This document shows positions 8,757 through 17,289 of a stretch of 64,000 bases of DNA, in pieces. Where the stretch lies: contig JAFGGG010000030.1 in assembly GCA_016930675.1 (NCBI GenBank), positions 18,479 to 82,478 of the forward strand, written 5' to 3'. The notes beneath the pieces were generated by a model. That model ran no database searches and was not told where the DNA came from. It saw only the letters and a list, made by a program, of their open reading frames with translations. The DNA is from Spirochaetales bacterium. GTDB taxonomy: Bacteria; Spirochaetota; Spirochaetia; SZUA-6; RPPD01. Within the stretch, counting starts at the first letter, position 1, and every line of letters starts with the position of its first letter. The position numbers and the translations under genes are program-made.

Positions 8757-10051
8757 AATAATTTCACGGACAGCTGTTTTTCATATACACTCAAAGAGTC
8801 TGTTCTGCGCAGAGCAACTGTTCTAAGTTGTTTCTCCCTATTTAAAATCCAAAAACCGGGCAGCGACACATGCGGGAGCGGTCGCAACAATGAAAAACGC
8901 ATAGCGGCCGCATGTTTTGCGCTTGTTTGTGCGGGAGATCCTGCTACGGTTCTGAAAATCTGCACTTGTGATTCACGTAAATCCGAAACAAGTCGGGGCA
9001 GCTGAACATCATATGGAGTTGAAAAAATAAAAACCTCTCCCGGATGTGTAACGGGCATATGGTTGTTGGAATGATCATAGGCAAGAGTACTGAGAGATAT
9101 GCTTAAACGTTCTATATCTTCTTCAGTTTCAATGGTTATCTTATCCTGACCGGTTATAATTTCAAAATTATAATCAGGATATGCTTGTTTTACGGCTTTC
9201 ACAAACGAGAGCAGCCATCCTTTTATAACATTGAGGTGTACCAAGGACTCGATGGATTCTCTTGTTTGCGTGCGGTAGTTCCTTAAAAAGATTGTCAGCA
9301 AGCGGGTTTTTTCTTGCGTAATGTGGGAAACTTTGGTTATTAAAGCGGCAAACCGCTCCGACGCCTTCCAATTTATATCGCGCAGCTTATCTCCCGCCAT
9401 ATATTCGCGCTGGTAATAGCGCTCTTCGCTGGTATCCTTTTTCCGGATGGTATCTTCCAGCCCGTCCATAGTTAATAAGGGGGTGTCTGCTTCCCACTGG
9501 ATGAGCGGCGGCCGGACATAAATCGTTCTTGGCATTGCCTTGGTAAAACGAGCCTGAGAAAGCCCCAGGATGTCCTTGATAAGCAGGTATCCCGCAGCCT
9601 GTAGTGAACCACAAAGAGGGAAGTAAAGTAAGAACTCAAGTTTTTCCGGCTGGCTTGAGGAGAACTCCCTGTAATATAAAAATGATTCCTTGGCCGCCAC
9701 GTAAAAACGTCCTTTTAAGCGAAAATGGAGACGGAAAAAGGGCATTGTTCTTAATCCTTCACAGTAAACAACCTGTCGTTGATCCTCCGCTCCCGCATAA
9801 AGCGGCAGTGTGCTGTCCCATTCACAAGGTAGTTGTCTGCAGTTTTCGGCCTGGATCCGGGAGAGTAAAGCCGTTAATAAGAGGAGTATGAAAGCGGATA
9901 CGGCCAGTACGAAACTGTAAGGATTTAGATTTATGAAGGCGTCACTAAGCAGGATTACGGCGCATATTAATAAAACCGTGCCGGCTATGGTAAACGGATA
10001 GAAGTAGAGAAATCGTTTTGCTATTTGATAAAATATATTCTTTTTAAGCAT
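8753..10051 (-). CDS. DUF58-domain membrane protein
   Basis: A 432-residue protein with two N-terminal transmembrane helices (about residues 12-60) and the DUF58 signature YQREYMAGDKLRDINWKASE at roughly residue 210-230, where D-x-L-R-D-I-N-W-K-A-S is the conserved core of this von Willebrand A-like fold. DUF58 proteins form a module with MoxR AAA+ ATPases, and MoxR is thought to remodel or assemble VWA-type partners. The gene starts six bases after the MoxR gene and overlaps the next gene by four bases. Its biochemical role is not known. Confidence 0.9.
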   Translation of the reverse strand: MLKKNIFYQIAKRFLYFYPFTIAGTVLLICAVILLSDAFINLNPYSFVLAVSAFILLLLTALLSRIQAENCRQLPCEWDSTLPLYAGAEDQRQVVYCEGLRTMPFFRLHFRLKGRFYVAAKESFLYYREFSSSQPEKLEFLLYFPLCGSLQAAGYLLIKDILGLSQARFTKAMPRTIYVRPPLIQWEADTPLLTMDGLEDTIRKKDTSEERYYQREYMAGDKLRDINWKASERFAALITKVSHITQEKTRLLTIFLRNYRTQTRESIESLVHLNVIKGWLLSFVKAVKQAYPDYNFEIITGQDKITIETEEDIERLSISLSTLAYDHSNNHMPVTHPGEVFIFSTPYDVQLPRLVSDLRESQVQIFRTVAGSPAQTSAKHAAAMRFSLLRPLPHVSLPGFWILNREKQLRTVALRRTDSLSVYEKQLSVKLL

Positions 10052-10057
10052 ATCAGC

Positions 10058-11089
10058 CTATGGCTTCTTTAAAAAATGCTTGCGGAAGGCATCTACCGGA
10101 ACTGTTTTTATAATATCCGCAAGCACCTTTGCCGAGGGTTGAACAGGATCTTTCATAACCAATCGATGCGCTATGGCGTGGATAAGTATCTCCTGAATGT
10201 AATCCATTGTGACAAAGGTTTCCCCGCGAATCAACGCCAACGCTCGTGCCAGGCGTGACACTTTTACTCCGGTACGAGGACTTGCGCCCATTATAATCTC
10301 GGGATGCACTCGGGTTTTTTTAACGCAGGCAACAATATAATCAACAATATCAGGATGAATTTCAATGTTGTCAACCAAAGACTGCCATTCAAGCAGCTCA
10401 TCCGAGTCTATCACCGGCGAAAAATATTTCCAGCCGTCGAGTCTTCCATGCTGCTTGATTATTTCGGCCTCATCAGCCGCCCCGGGGAAACCGATCGATA
10501 ATTGCAGCATAAACCTGTCAAGTTGGGGAGCGGGCAGCGGGAACAAATGCGCGCCCTTTAAATTCATGGTCGCGATAATGAAAAAAGGATCGGGTAGAAA
10601 AAAGGTTTTACCCTCGATCGTTATTGTGTTCTCCTCCATTGCTTGGAAAAAACTCCCCTGTGTTTTTGGGGTAAGTAAATTTATTTCATCACAGAGTACA
10701 AAATGAGCAAAAATCGGACCCTGCATGAAAATAAAAGCATTACCGGAACTGTCAGGTCTGTTGTACCCCAAGATATCTTGTGGGAGGAGGTCAACAGTAC
10801 ATTGAATTCTGTTGAAGGGTTCTACCTTAATTGTGGTTTTCGTCTGTTGTTTTGCCTTCCAGTTAATAGAGCCGGCCAGAGCTCTTGCCAATGAGGTTTT
10901 TCCTACACCGTGCGAATCGGCAAGCAGTACATGGCCGCCTGCTATTTTGGCTGCTAATAAATATTCAAGCTTAACCGTGTCAATATAAATAACCGATTTT
11001 ATATTGCCGATAAGCTGGGACACTTTTGTTTTTACCTGCTTTGCTTTCGCGCTGGTTAGTGGTTTGGTTTTTGGGAGTGGTCTGTTCAT
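10058..11089 (-). CDS. MoxR-family AAA+ ATPase
   Basis: A 343-residue cytoplasmic ATPase. The Walker A motif is SHGVGKTS in place of the usual G-x-P-G-x-G-K-T, Walker B is FVLCDEIN, and EENTITIEGKTFFLPDPF and TMNLKGAHLFPLP match the MoxR beta-hairpin and sensor 1 regions. MoxR proteins act as chaperone-like remodellers for VWA/DUF58 partners. It is first in the run MoxR-DUF58-transglutaminase-propeller. The ATG at 11089 has no recognisable ribosome-binding site, and the best promoter candidate would start transcription almost at the ATG, so a leaderless transcript or a later start are both open. Confidence 0.92.
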   Translation of the reverse strand: MNRPLPKTKPLTSAKAKQVKTKVSQLIGNIKSVIYIDTVKLEYLLAAKIAGGHVLLADSHGVGKTSLARALAGSINWKAKQQTKTTIKVEPFNRIQCTVDLLPQDILGYNRPDSSGNAFIFMQGPIFAHFVLCDEINLLTPKTQGSFFQAMEENTITIEGKTFFLPDPFFIIATMNLKGAHLFPLPAPQLDRFMLQLSIGFPGAADEAEIIKQHGRLDGWKYFSPVIDSDELLEWQSLVDNIEIHPDIVDYIVACVKKTRVHPEIIMGASPRTGVKVSRLARALALIRGETFVTMDYIQEILIHAIAHRLVMKDPVQPSAKVLADIIKTVPVDAFRKHFLKKP

Positions 11090-11096
11090 ACTAACT

Positions 11097-11125
11097 AATA
11101 TAGAGAGTTTTTAAAAAAAGGGCAA
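11097..11125 (-). promoter_or_regulatory. Candidate promoter for the MoxR operon
   Basis: On the minus strand TTGCCC (11120-11125) and TATATT (11097-11102) are separated by 17 bases. The -10 element ends eight bases before the MoxR ATG, which would give an almost leaderless mRNA. The -35 match is partial, so this is a modest call. Confidence 0.35.
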
Positions 11126-11140
11126 AAGAAATTTATTGAT

Positions 11141-11232
11141 AGCACTTCTCATTTTGTACATTTTAATACGTCTTGGATTGGTCGCATTATTATAAACCAA
11201 GAAATATATAATCGAGCAAAATGAGAAGTGCT
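11141..11232. repeat. 92-bp element bounded by perfect 16-bp inverted repeats
   Basis: AGCACTTCTCATTTTG at 11141-11156 is exactly complementary to 11217-11232. The 60-base interior holds a second inverted repeat (TCTTGG 11171-11176, CCAAGA 11197-11202). It lies between the divergent MoxR and SH3b lipoprotein genes. No T-run follows either arm and no obvious target-site duplication flanks it. It could be a miniature inverted-repeat element, a structured RNA, or a looping operator. Confidence 0.6.
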
Positions 11233-11343
11233 CTTATATGTATACTTTGGCAGGCAATTTTAAATTTATTCTACTTGAACTTCAGCGAGTAATTAGTCAC
11301 AATGTAAGGGTAATATACCAAAGACTATAACACGGAGAGATGT

Positions 11344-11985
11344 ATGCAAAACCTGAAGTATCTCGTCATGCTGACTTTTGTTCTATTTCTAATGGCATGC
11401 CCCGGCAGTGAAGAGAGCCCCAAAGAAGAAGAGGCAATTGTCTATACGGGCAAAGCTCAACCGCGCTGGGTTAACGCGACAGCAGGTTTGCGCATCAGAA
11501 ATCAGGCAAGTCTTGACGGAGAGGTGATTGGCGCCATACCCTATGCTGAAAAGGTTATGCTGCTTTATGAAGAAGAACAAATAGAAACCATAGATAATAC
11601 AAAAGGGAAATGGAGTAAAATACGTTGGCAGGAGAAAGAAGGCTGGGTTTTCGGCGGATTTTTACAAAAAGAAGAAATAACGATTACCGAAACGGAAGAA
11701 CCGAAGATGAAGCTTTCAGGCAGATATGATTTGATTGACGATCCTTACCATACCCAATATATAGATTTTAAAAACGACACGACATGTATTTATATTCTTA
11801 ATTTTTGTCAAGGATTTGGAGCGGAAACCGGTACATATAAAATTGAAGAGGATCATGTGCTTATCCATGGTATTGAATTAAAGTGTAAAATACTTTCGCC
11901 ATATGAATTAGAGATAATTGAAAACGCGGAGGTTTTTTCCTGTTATAACTTGGAAAACGGAACTCGCTTAGTAAAGAATAAATAA
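11344..11985 (+). CDS. SH3b-domain lipoprotein
   Basis: A 213-residue exported lipoprotein. The signal peptide ends in the lipobox LMAC (Cys19). Residues about 38-100 form a bacterial SH3 (SH3b) domain: WVNATAGLRIRNQASLDGEV, then KWSKIRWQEKEGWVFGGFL, a pattern used to bind peptidoglycan or peptides. The C-terminal part (about 115-210) has no family I recognise. A GGAG site precedes the ATG. It lies 46 bases before the GT3 gene on the same strand, so they may be co-transcribed, although a functional link is not evident. Confidence 0.85.
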   Translation: MQNLKYLVMLTFVLFLMACPGSEESPKEEEAIVYTGKAQPRWVNATAGLRIRNQASLDGEVIGAIPYAEKVMLLYEEEQIETIDNTKGKWSKIRWQEKEGWVFGGFLQKEEITITETEEPKMKLSGRYDLIDDPYHTQYIDFKNDTTCIYILNFCQGFGAETGTYKIEEDHVLIHGIELKCKILSPYELEIIENAEVFSCYNLENGTRLVKNK

Positions 11986-12031
11986 TAAGAATACAGATAT
12001 TTGTGGCTCATGAAGTGATGATTGAAAGAGT

Positions 12032-13918
12032 ATGAATAAAAAGAGCATTCCGACTAAACAGAAAACCAAAGAAAAAAAGACTAAAACCGCTGCCGGGAGT
12101 AAAAGTAAAGTACATTCAGCGAAACCTATCTTAATTGAAGTTGCCTGGGAAGTCTGCAACCAAATAGGCGGAATTTATACGGTTATTCGCTCCAAAATAC
12201 CGGCTGTCATTGAACACTGGCAGGATGACTACTGTTTGGTAGGACCGTATTTTCCCTATACAATTGGAGGAGAGTTTGAGGAAACAAAGGAACCGGCGAG
12301 CCCGTTTTTCAATACTGTTGCGGCCTTAAAAAAACGCGGATTTGATATACGCTTCGGACGATGGTTGGTTACCGGAAGACCTCAGGTGGTACTGATTAAT
12401 CCGGAGACACTTCTTCATCAATTAGCGGAAATAAAGGAAGCAATGTGGCAGAAGCACGGTATTGACTGTTCCCGCGGGGGAGAGCTTCTGGAACAGGCAA
12501 TCACTTTCGGATTTGTGCTAAAATTTTTTTTTCAAACCGTATGTAAAAATATTGATCCGAAAAAAAGCATTACAGCTCACTTTCATGAATGGTTGACTGC
12601 TGTTTGTATTCCAGAGCTTCGTCAAGAACCTCTTCCTATCGCTATGGTTTTTACTACCCATGCTACTCTGCTCGGGCGCTACATCGCGCCTCATGATCAG
12701 GATTTTTATGTTAAAATTCCCAATATCAAGTGGCAGAGTGAAGCGGAGAAATATAATATTAAGGCCCAGGTCCAGATAGAAAGAGCAGCCAGTAAAGCAT
12801 GTCACTGCTTTACTACAGTAAGCCAGGTTACAACTCCCGAATGCATGCAATTTCTGGACAGAAAGCCGGATTTCATCCTGCCGAACGGATTGAATATTGA
12901 ACGGTTCGTTGCTCTTCATGAATTTCAGAATTTGCATCAGCAGTACAAACAGATGATCCATCAGTTTGTGGTAGGGCATTTTTTCCCCAGTTACAGTTTT
13001 GATTTGGAGAACACGCTGTACTTTTTTATAGCCGGACGATTCGAATACCGCAACAAAGGATTTGATCTTACGCTTGAGGCCTTACATCTGTTAAACCAGC
13101 GCCTTAAAAAAAGTTCTCTTCCGGTTACGGTCGTGATGTTTTTTATCAGCAAACGCCCTTATCATACCATCAATCCGGTTGTACTTCATTCTCAGATTTT
13201 AACCGAGGAAATCCGCAATACCTGTAATTCCATTCTCGGAGAAATCGATAAACGTCTGTTTTATGCCGTGACTGAAGGTTTAGAACAAAAACTCCCGCCG
13301 CTTAATGATTTTGTTGATGATTATTGGAAGCTGCGGTTGCGCCGCACTCTCCACTCCTGGAAAACCGAGAGACTACCCATTGTGGTGACTCATAATCTAC
13401 AGGATGACACGAACGACGAGATCCTTAGTTTTTTACGGTCCGCTCAGTTAGTGAATAAAATCGACGACAGAGTTAAGATTGTCTACCATCCTGATTTTAT
13501 TTCCGCGGTTAATCCGCTTTTAAGTATGGATTACGGTCAGTTTGTACGGGGCTGTCATCTGGGGATCTTTCCCAGCTTTTATGAGCCGTGGGGCTATACT
13601 CCCATGGAGTGTGTTGCTAACGGAATTCCTACCATTACTTCAGATCTATCCGGTTTCGGGGATTATGTGCAGAGGAGTATAAAGAATCATGAGGCGGATG
13701 GAATCTGGGTGATTAAGCGGCGCGGAAAAACTTATAAGGAAGCGGTTGCAGAACTCAGCTCCTGTCTTTACTCAATCTGTACCCAAACCCGCAGAGAACG
13801 CATCGCTTTGAGAAATGCCGTTGAAAAAAGATCATCACACTTTGATTGGCATAATCTGATTGATAATTATTTGAACGCTTATAAGTATGCTAAAAATGTC
13901 TTAAATTCCGGAAGTTGA
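12032..13918 (+). CDS. GT3-family glycogen synthase, second copy
   Basis: A 628-residue cytoplasmic enzyme. A Lys-rich tail (about residues 1-33) precedes the GT3 N-terminus VAWEVCNQIGGIYTVIRSK. Family motifs follow: HFHEWLTAVC, FTTHATLLGRYIAPH, TTVSQVTTPECMQF, NGLNIERF, AGRFEYRNKGFDLTLEAL, and the C-terminal FPSFYEPWGYTPMECVANG with the E-x7-E catalytic pair. Length is close to eukaryotic and Bacteroidota GT3 synthases, but no phosphorylation-site extension is recognisable. It is paralogous to the truncated gene at the left edge, not a duplicate: the shared regions differ at many positions. A terminator follows at 13965-13994. Confidence 0.93.
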   Translation: MNKKSIPTKQKTKEKKTKTAAGSKSKVHSAKPILIEVAWEVCNQIGGIYTVIRSKIPAVIEHWQDDYCLVGPYFPYTIGGEFEETKEPASPFFNTVAALKKRGFDIRFGRWLVTGRPQVVLINPETLLHQLAEIKEAMWQKHGIDCSRGGELLEQAITFGFVLKFFFQTVCKNIDPKKSITAHFHEWLTAVCIPELRQEPLPIAMVFTTHATLLGRYIAPHDQDFYVKIPNIKWQSEAEKYNIKAQVQIERAASKACHCFTTVSQVTTPECMQFLDRKPDFILPNGLNIERFVALHEFQNLHQQYKQMIHQFVVGHFFPSYSFDLENTLYFFIAGRFEYRNKGFDLTLEALHLLNQRLKKSSLPVTVVMFFISKRPYHTINPVVLHSQILTEEIRNTCNSILGEIDKRLFYAVTEGLEQKLPPLNDFVDDYWKLRLRRTLHSWKTERLPIVVTHNLQDDTNDEILSFLRSAQLVNKIDDRVKIVYHPDFISAVNPLLSMDYGQFVRGCHLGIFPSFYEPWGYTPMECVANGIPTITSDLSGFGDYVQRSIKNHEADGIWVIKRRGKTYKEAVAELSSCLYSICTQTRRERIALRNAVEKRSSHFDWHNLIDNYLNAYKYAKNVLNSGS

Positions 13919-13950
13919 TATTTGAAAACATGAGAGTTCTAATAATGTTT

Positions 13951-14012
13951 GCTCACGGATTTTCACGGATTGATTTATTCAGATCCGTTTTTTTATGTGT
14001 TCATCCGTGAGC
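13951..14012 (+). terminator. Rho-independent terminator nested in a REP-like palindrome
   Basis: The inner hairpin ACGGAT (13965-13970) and ATCCGT (13983-13988) is followed by six T, a terminator for the GT3 gene ending at 13918. It is enclosed by a perfect outer 10-base repeat, GCTCACGGAT (13951-13960) and ATCCGTGAGC (14003-14012). The direct copy of CACGGAT in the left arm resembles dispersed REP-type palindromes. Confidence 0.65.
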
Positions 14013-14033
14013 TTTATAAAATATCCCGCTATG

Positions 14034-14576
14034 CTATTTCTCTTCTATGTTGGAATAGCGAATGCTTTTAATTATTTCTTCAACAATATGTTCGTAGGAG
14101 TTCAAGGATTCGGGAGGATGGTAAATGCATCCTACCAGATATACCAAATCGCCGTCTAGCAGAAAATAAAATACACAATGACAGTTGTCGGTCTGTTCGT
14201 AAAATTCCGCTACCAGCCACTCTTTGCCAAACCACTCTATATTTTTTACGGATTTTTCCTCGATTGAATCATCATTGTTTTTAAGTGCTTCCCAAACATC
14301 TTTATTGGATTGCGGCATTTCCTCAATACTCATATTTTCGATCGGTGTGATAAACAGGGCAATTCCTGCGCCGTCTTCTTCGAAATTGAAAAAATCAGGT
14401 ATGGACGAGATGATTGCTCCCAATTCGATTTCTTCAATCTCCCAATCCGTGGGAAAGGAAAGTGAAAAGCCGAGTTCCTCATGCGTATATGCCGTGGATT
14501 CACCTGCAAAAAGACCGAACGCTGTAAAACAAAGCACAATCATGAGTACTATTAATTTGTTCACATAATATTTCAT
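14034..14576 (-). CDS. Exported PsbP-like protein of unknown function
   Basis: A 180-residue protein with a Sec signal peptide (about residues 1-24, ending FGLFAGES). The mature part begins with the phrase GFSLSFPTDWEIEE, which recurs twice in the neighbour at 17455-18453 and resembles PsbP/Mog1-like folds (DUF1795-like). Later segments EEMPQSNKDVWEAL and YHPPESLNSYEHIVEEI also have counterparts there. I chose the ATG at 14576 because AAGGT lies six bases upstream; an in-frame ATG at 14591 has no such site. An extended -10 promoter lies at 14610-14618. No enzyme residues are recognisable. Confidence 0.75.
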   Translation of the reverse strand: MKYYVNKLIVLMIVLCFTAFGLFAGESTAYTHEELGFSLSFPTDWEIEEIELGAIISSIPDFFNFEEDGAGIALFITPIENMSIEEMPQSNKDVWEALKNNDDSIEEKSVKNIEWFGKEWLVAEFYEQTDNCHCVFYFLLDGDLVYLVGCIYHPPESLNSYEHIVEEIIKSIRYSNIEEK

Positions 14577-14609
14577 ATAGGCACCTTTCATATTAATTTC
14601 TTATAACAT

Positions 14610-14618
14610 ACTATAGCA
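14610..14618 (-). promoter_or_regulatory. Extended -10 promoter before the PsbP-like gene
   Basis: The minus strand reads TGCTATAGT (14618 to 14610), an extended -10 element, with start expected near 14603. The same GTGCTATA context occurs before the paralogue at 18453, suggesting similar control of the two genes. Confidence 0.5.
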
Positions 14619-14653
14619 CGTTTTATCAATAATAACCTTAAGTAGAAGAAAAA

Positions 14654-14678
14654 GCCGCCGCTGGAGGCGGCGCTTTTT
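14654..14678 (-). terminator. Rho-independent terminator of the GH116 gene
   Basis: A GC-rich stem, GCCGCC (14654-14659) and GGCGGC (14666-14671), has a 6-base loop. Read on the minus strand it is followed by a T-tract, and it lies 15 bases beyond the GH116 stop. A T-run also follows on the plus strand, so it can act in both directions. Confidence 0.85.
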
Positions 14679-14692
14679 AGGCAATCAGGATT

Positions 14693-17134
14693 TTATCTGC
14701 TTTTAAAAGCATGTTCCATGGCCCAGATGCTTAAGGGCCGCATATAGATTGCTGCTCTGTAATCTCCGTTCTGAATATAACTTTCAGGTGTTCTGAACCA
14801 ATACCCACGATTATACACAACATTGTATACTCCCCAGGCGGTTCTCCATGCCTGTTCCTGCATTCCTCTGTGAAGCATTAACGCGGCCAGCGCGTATGTT
14901 GTTCCTGTCCATACTTCCTGTGACTGCTCGCAGGAGGTGTCCACTTCACCGTCGGGACGCATACCGTTAACCGCACCCATGAATCCGTTTTTGAATTTCA
15001 GTACATTGTATTCATAAATAGTACGCAGCGCGGTATCTATATGCGCGATATCGGTTATGGGATCAAGTCCCGTAGCGTCGGCATACCATTGTCCCGCCAG
15101 CTGATCGGCCATAATACTGTTATGGTAAATACTGTTGCTGCTGTCAAAATTATAGTATGTTCCGTTCCACAGGCTTTCTTCCAAAGCCTTCCTGCTTGTT
15201 TCAAGCCACCCGGTGTACAGTTTAACGTGAGCGGTGTCATTCATAAGCCGTCCCATTTCAATCGCCGCTTCCAAAGCCGCGATCCAGAGCCCTCCCGTAT
15301 AGGCGCTGTCACCTGTCATGGTCCAGTTGTCGTAGGTTTGATCGGGAAGACCGGCATGGTCGGGGAGATGGTTGCCATTGCTGTCGAAGTTATGAAGATA
15401 TTCAAGTGATGCTATTACAGCGGGCCAGCAGTATGCGACAATGGTTCGGTCCTGCATGAAGCTGTAATCTCTATAGACCTGTAAAACGAATTTGCTGTTT
15501 AGGTCTTTCCATATATTAATATCCCGCCAGTTATAGGCATTGGGGCGCAGCCAGGGATCTTCAACCGGTGATCCGAGATCGTGGGGTATGGCGCCCGGTT
15601 TTTTTCGGATAGCGTGTTCTTTGGTGGATTCAACTGTAAACAATGTTTTATCCTCGGACTGTACGGTGTCCGCAAAATCTCTTATTATGCTTTTTTCGAT
15701 TTCAGGCCACAGCATAGCGAGGGCAAATGATGCGTAAAAATGAACATCGAAGGTGTTGTAAAAAGGATAGTCGTATGTTTCCAGATAACAAAAATGTCCT
15801 GTGCCTTTCTCAGACGGACCATGCGTCACCTGGCCGTTCTCCCATGCCGAACCGCCGTCAGCAAGAAAGTATAGTTCGTTAAATAAAGCGCACTTAAACC
15901 ATTCCGGACGCTCGGAATCGTTAAGTATAGGAGCCTGCCAGTTATCGATAGACTGTTCCCATTCAGGATACTGCTTCAAAGCATCTATCGCTATCTTGTC
16001 TGCAGCCTTTCCGCTTGTTCCGTAAAAGCGTGTGTAGCGCTTATACCATTGGGTACCGGATTTAAATTCCATAACCGGAAAATCCCAGGCAAGAGTAAAG
16101 GCGATTTTTTTTGATTCATTGGGCTTAAGAGTCATGGTTACCACCAGCGCGGCGCCGATCTGTTCTCCGGGTGCCGACGGTTTATTGTTATTTATATTTG
16201 CCAGTACACCGTCATCCGCAAAATCATTCCACAGGTCTTTATCCTTTTTAGCGTCAAACCGGGTTCTGTAGGAAATAGTAGTATCCTTTTCCTGTTTTGT
16301 CATTATGGCAAAGGAACCGTCCCGTTCGTTTGGAAGCGTATCTTTTTTCTTGGTTAAGACTATGCCTTGGTAATAAGTAGTTCCCTGACCCTGTTCCACC
16401 ACTGCAACATGTTCATTATAATTACCGCCGGTTATATGTTTATTCCACTCAAAACCTATCAGATTCTGCCAGGAAAACATCACGCTGGTGGTTACTTCCT
16501 GCGCCGAAGGATTTTTTATCTCCCATTCGAAAACAGCAACCGGATAACTGGTTTCCTTGTAATTTCCCGGTATCACGGGAGAAAATTGCTTTTGTACCAA
16601 CTCAAGCGGAAGTTCGTCCCAGTGATATACATACCAGGATTTGGGGTAGAGGGCGTAATACGTACCGGCTTGTGCGCGCATGTCCCAGTTCCATGCGGAG
16701 AGGTCCGCCGGTTTATATGGTGAAAGAACGTGCGCCTGTTTGGTACTGCCGTCGTCCGTATACAGAGAAAACTGACAGGCAGGAATGGGTTTGTAGGTAT
16801 GGGAGCCGATATCCAAATGCCACCTTGAGAAATCCCCTCTATATGATCTTCCTATCGATCCTGCACCGATACCTCCGAGCGGTGCCCCGGCCCAGACCGG
16901 ATCGTCGACCACATGCCAGGTATAGGGCTTACCCGCTTCTTCACACGCCATTCCCATACTGCGAGCCCACGCTGCTTCCGGAACCGAGGACGGCCGTTCC
17001 CTGGCAAGAGCCTCCGCATCAGTACAGGTCGCTATGCCTTTTACATCCTGGGATCCGGATGCATCGGATTTACAGGACGAACTGAATGTTAGTACAGCGA
17101 TTAAACAAAGTAGTAGAAATAATTGCCTTTTCAT
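14693..17134 (-). CDS. GH116-family beta-glucosidase/glucosylceramidase-like lipoprotein
   Basis: An 813-residue exported lipoprotein: hydrophobic leader, then lipobox FSSSC. The N-terminal domain has PLGGIGAGSIGRSYRGDFSR, the hallmark of GBA2/DUF608 (GH116) proteins. The C-terminal (alpha/alpha)6 barrel carries LYFLADGGSAWE, TYDYPFYNTFDVHFYASFAL, LPDQTYDNWTMTG (with the Asp expected as acid/base), GGLWIAAL and SQEVWTGTTYALAA. Characterised GH116 enzymes hydrolyse beta-glucosides or glucosylceramide with retention. Surface anchoring suggests it trims oligosaccharides or glycolipids before uptake. AAGGAG lies six bases before the ATG and a near-consensus promoter lies upstream, overlapped by a palindrome. 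Confidence 0.9.
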   Translation of the reverse strand: MKRQLFLLLCLIAVLTFSSSCKSDASGSQDVKGIATCTDAEALARERPSSVPEAAWARSMGMACEEAGKPYTWHVVDDPVWAGAPLGGIGAGSIGRSYRGDFSRWHLDIGSHTYKPIPACQFSLYTDDGSTKQAHVLSPYKPADLSAWNWDMRAQAGTYYALYPKSWYVYHWDELPLELVQKQFSPVIPGNYKETSYPVAVFEWEIKNPSAQEVTTSVMFSWQNLIGFEWNKHITGGNYNEHVAVVEQGQGTTYYQGIVLTKKKDTLPNERDGSFAIMTKQEKDTTISYRTRFDAKKDKDLWNDFADDGVLANINNNKPSAPGEQIGAALVVTMTLKPNESKKIAFTLAWDFPVMEFKSGTQWYKRYTRFYGTSGKAADKIAIDALKQYPEWEQSIDNWQAPILNDSERPEWFKCALFNELYFLADGGSAWENGQVTHGPSEKGTGHFCYLETYDYPFYNTFDVHFYASFALAMLWPEIEKSIIRDFADTVQSEDKTLFTVESTKEHAIRKKPGAIPHDLGSPVEDPWLRPNAYNWRDINIWKDLNSKFVLQVYRDYSFMQDRTIVAYCWPAVIASLEYLHNFDSNGNHLPDHAGLPDQTYDNWTMTGDSAYTGGLWIAALEAAIEMGRLMNDTAHVKLYTGWLETSRKALEESLWNGTYYNFDSSNSIYHNSIMADQLAGQWYADATGLDPITDIAHIDTALRTIYEYNVLKFKNGFMGAVNGMRPDGEVDTSCEQSQEVWTGTTYALAALMLHRGMQEQAWRTAWGVYNVVYNRGYWFRTPESYIQNGDYRAAIYMRPLSIWAMEHAFKSR

Positions 17135-17155
17135 TTTTTCTCCTTATACGCGCGT

Positions 17156-17184
17156 ATCATAAAGAGGACACAGCATGATGTCAA
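17156..17184 (-). promoter_or_regulatory. Near-consensus sigma-70 promoter of the GH116 gene
   Basis: On the minus strand TTGACA (17179-17184) is a perfect -35 and TATGAT (17156-17161) a five-of-six -10, with 17 bases between. The expected start site lies near 17149, leaving a leader of about 15 bases with AAGGAG. This is the strongest promoter seen in the window. Confidence 0.85.
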
Positions 17185-17216
17185 GTTTTTTTGCTAATTT
17201 TTTAGCAAAAAAACTT
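17183..17216. promoter_or_regulatory. Perfect 15-bp palindrome overlapping the GH116 -35 element
   Basis: The arms 17183-17197 and 17202-17216 are exactly complementary, around a 4-base centre; the core is TTGCTAA-N4-TTAGCAA with A/T-rich extensions. It touches the -35 element and no T-run follows either arm, so an operator (LacI-, ROK- or similar regulator) is more likely than a terminator. The A/T tracts might also act as an UP element. Confidence 0.6.
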
Positions 17217-17289
17217 ATTAAGAGAGGCGAACCATATAAATGAAAATATTTTTTAAATTTTAAAATGGGACTGTCGGAAAAATAAAATA

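Noticed and set aside
17183..17216. Terminator reading of the perfect palindrome before GH116
   Set aside because: No T-run follows on either strand and it adjoins a near-consensus promoter.
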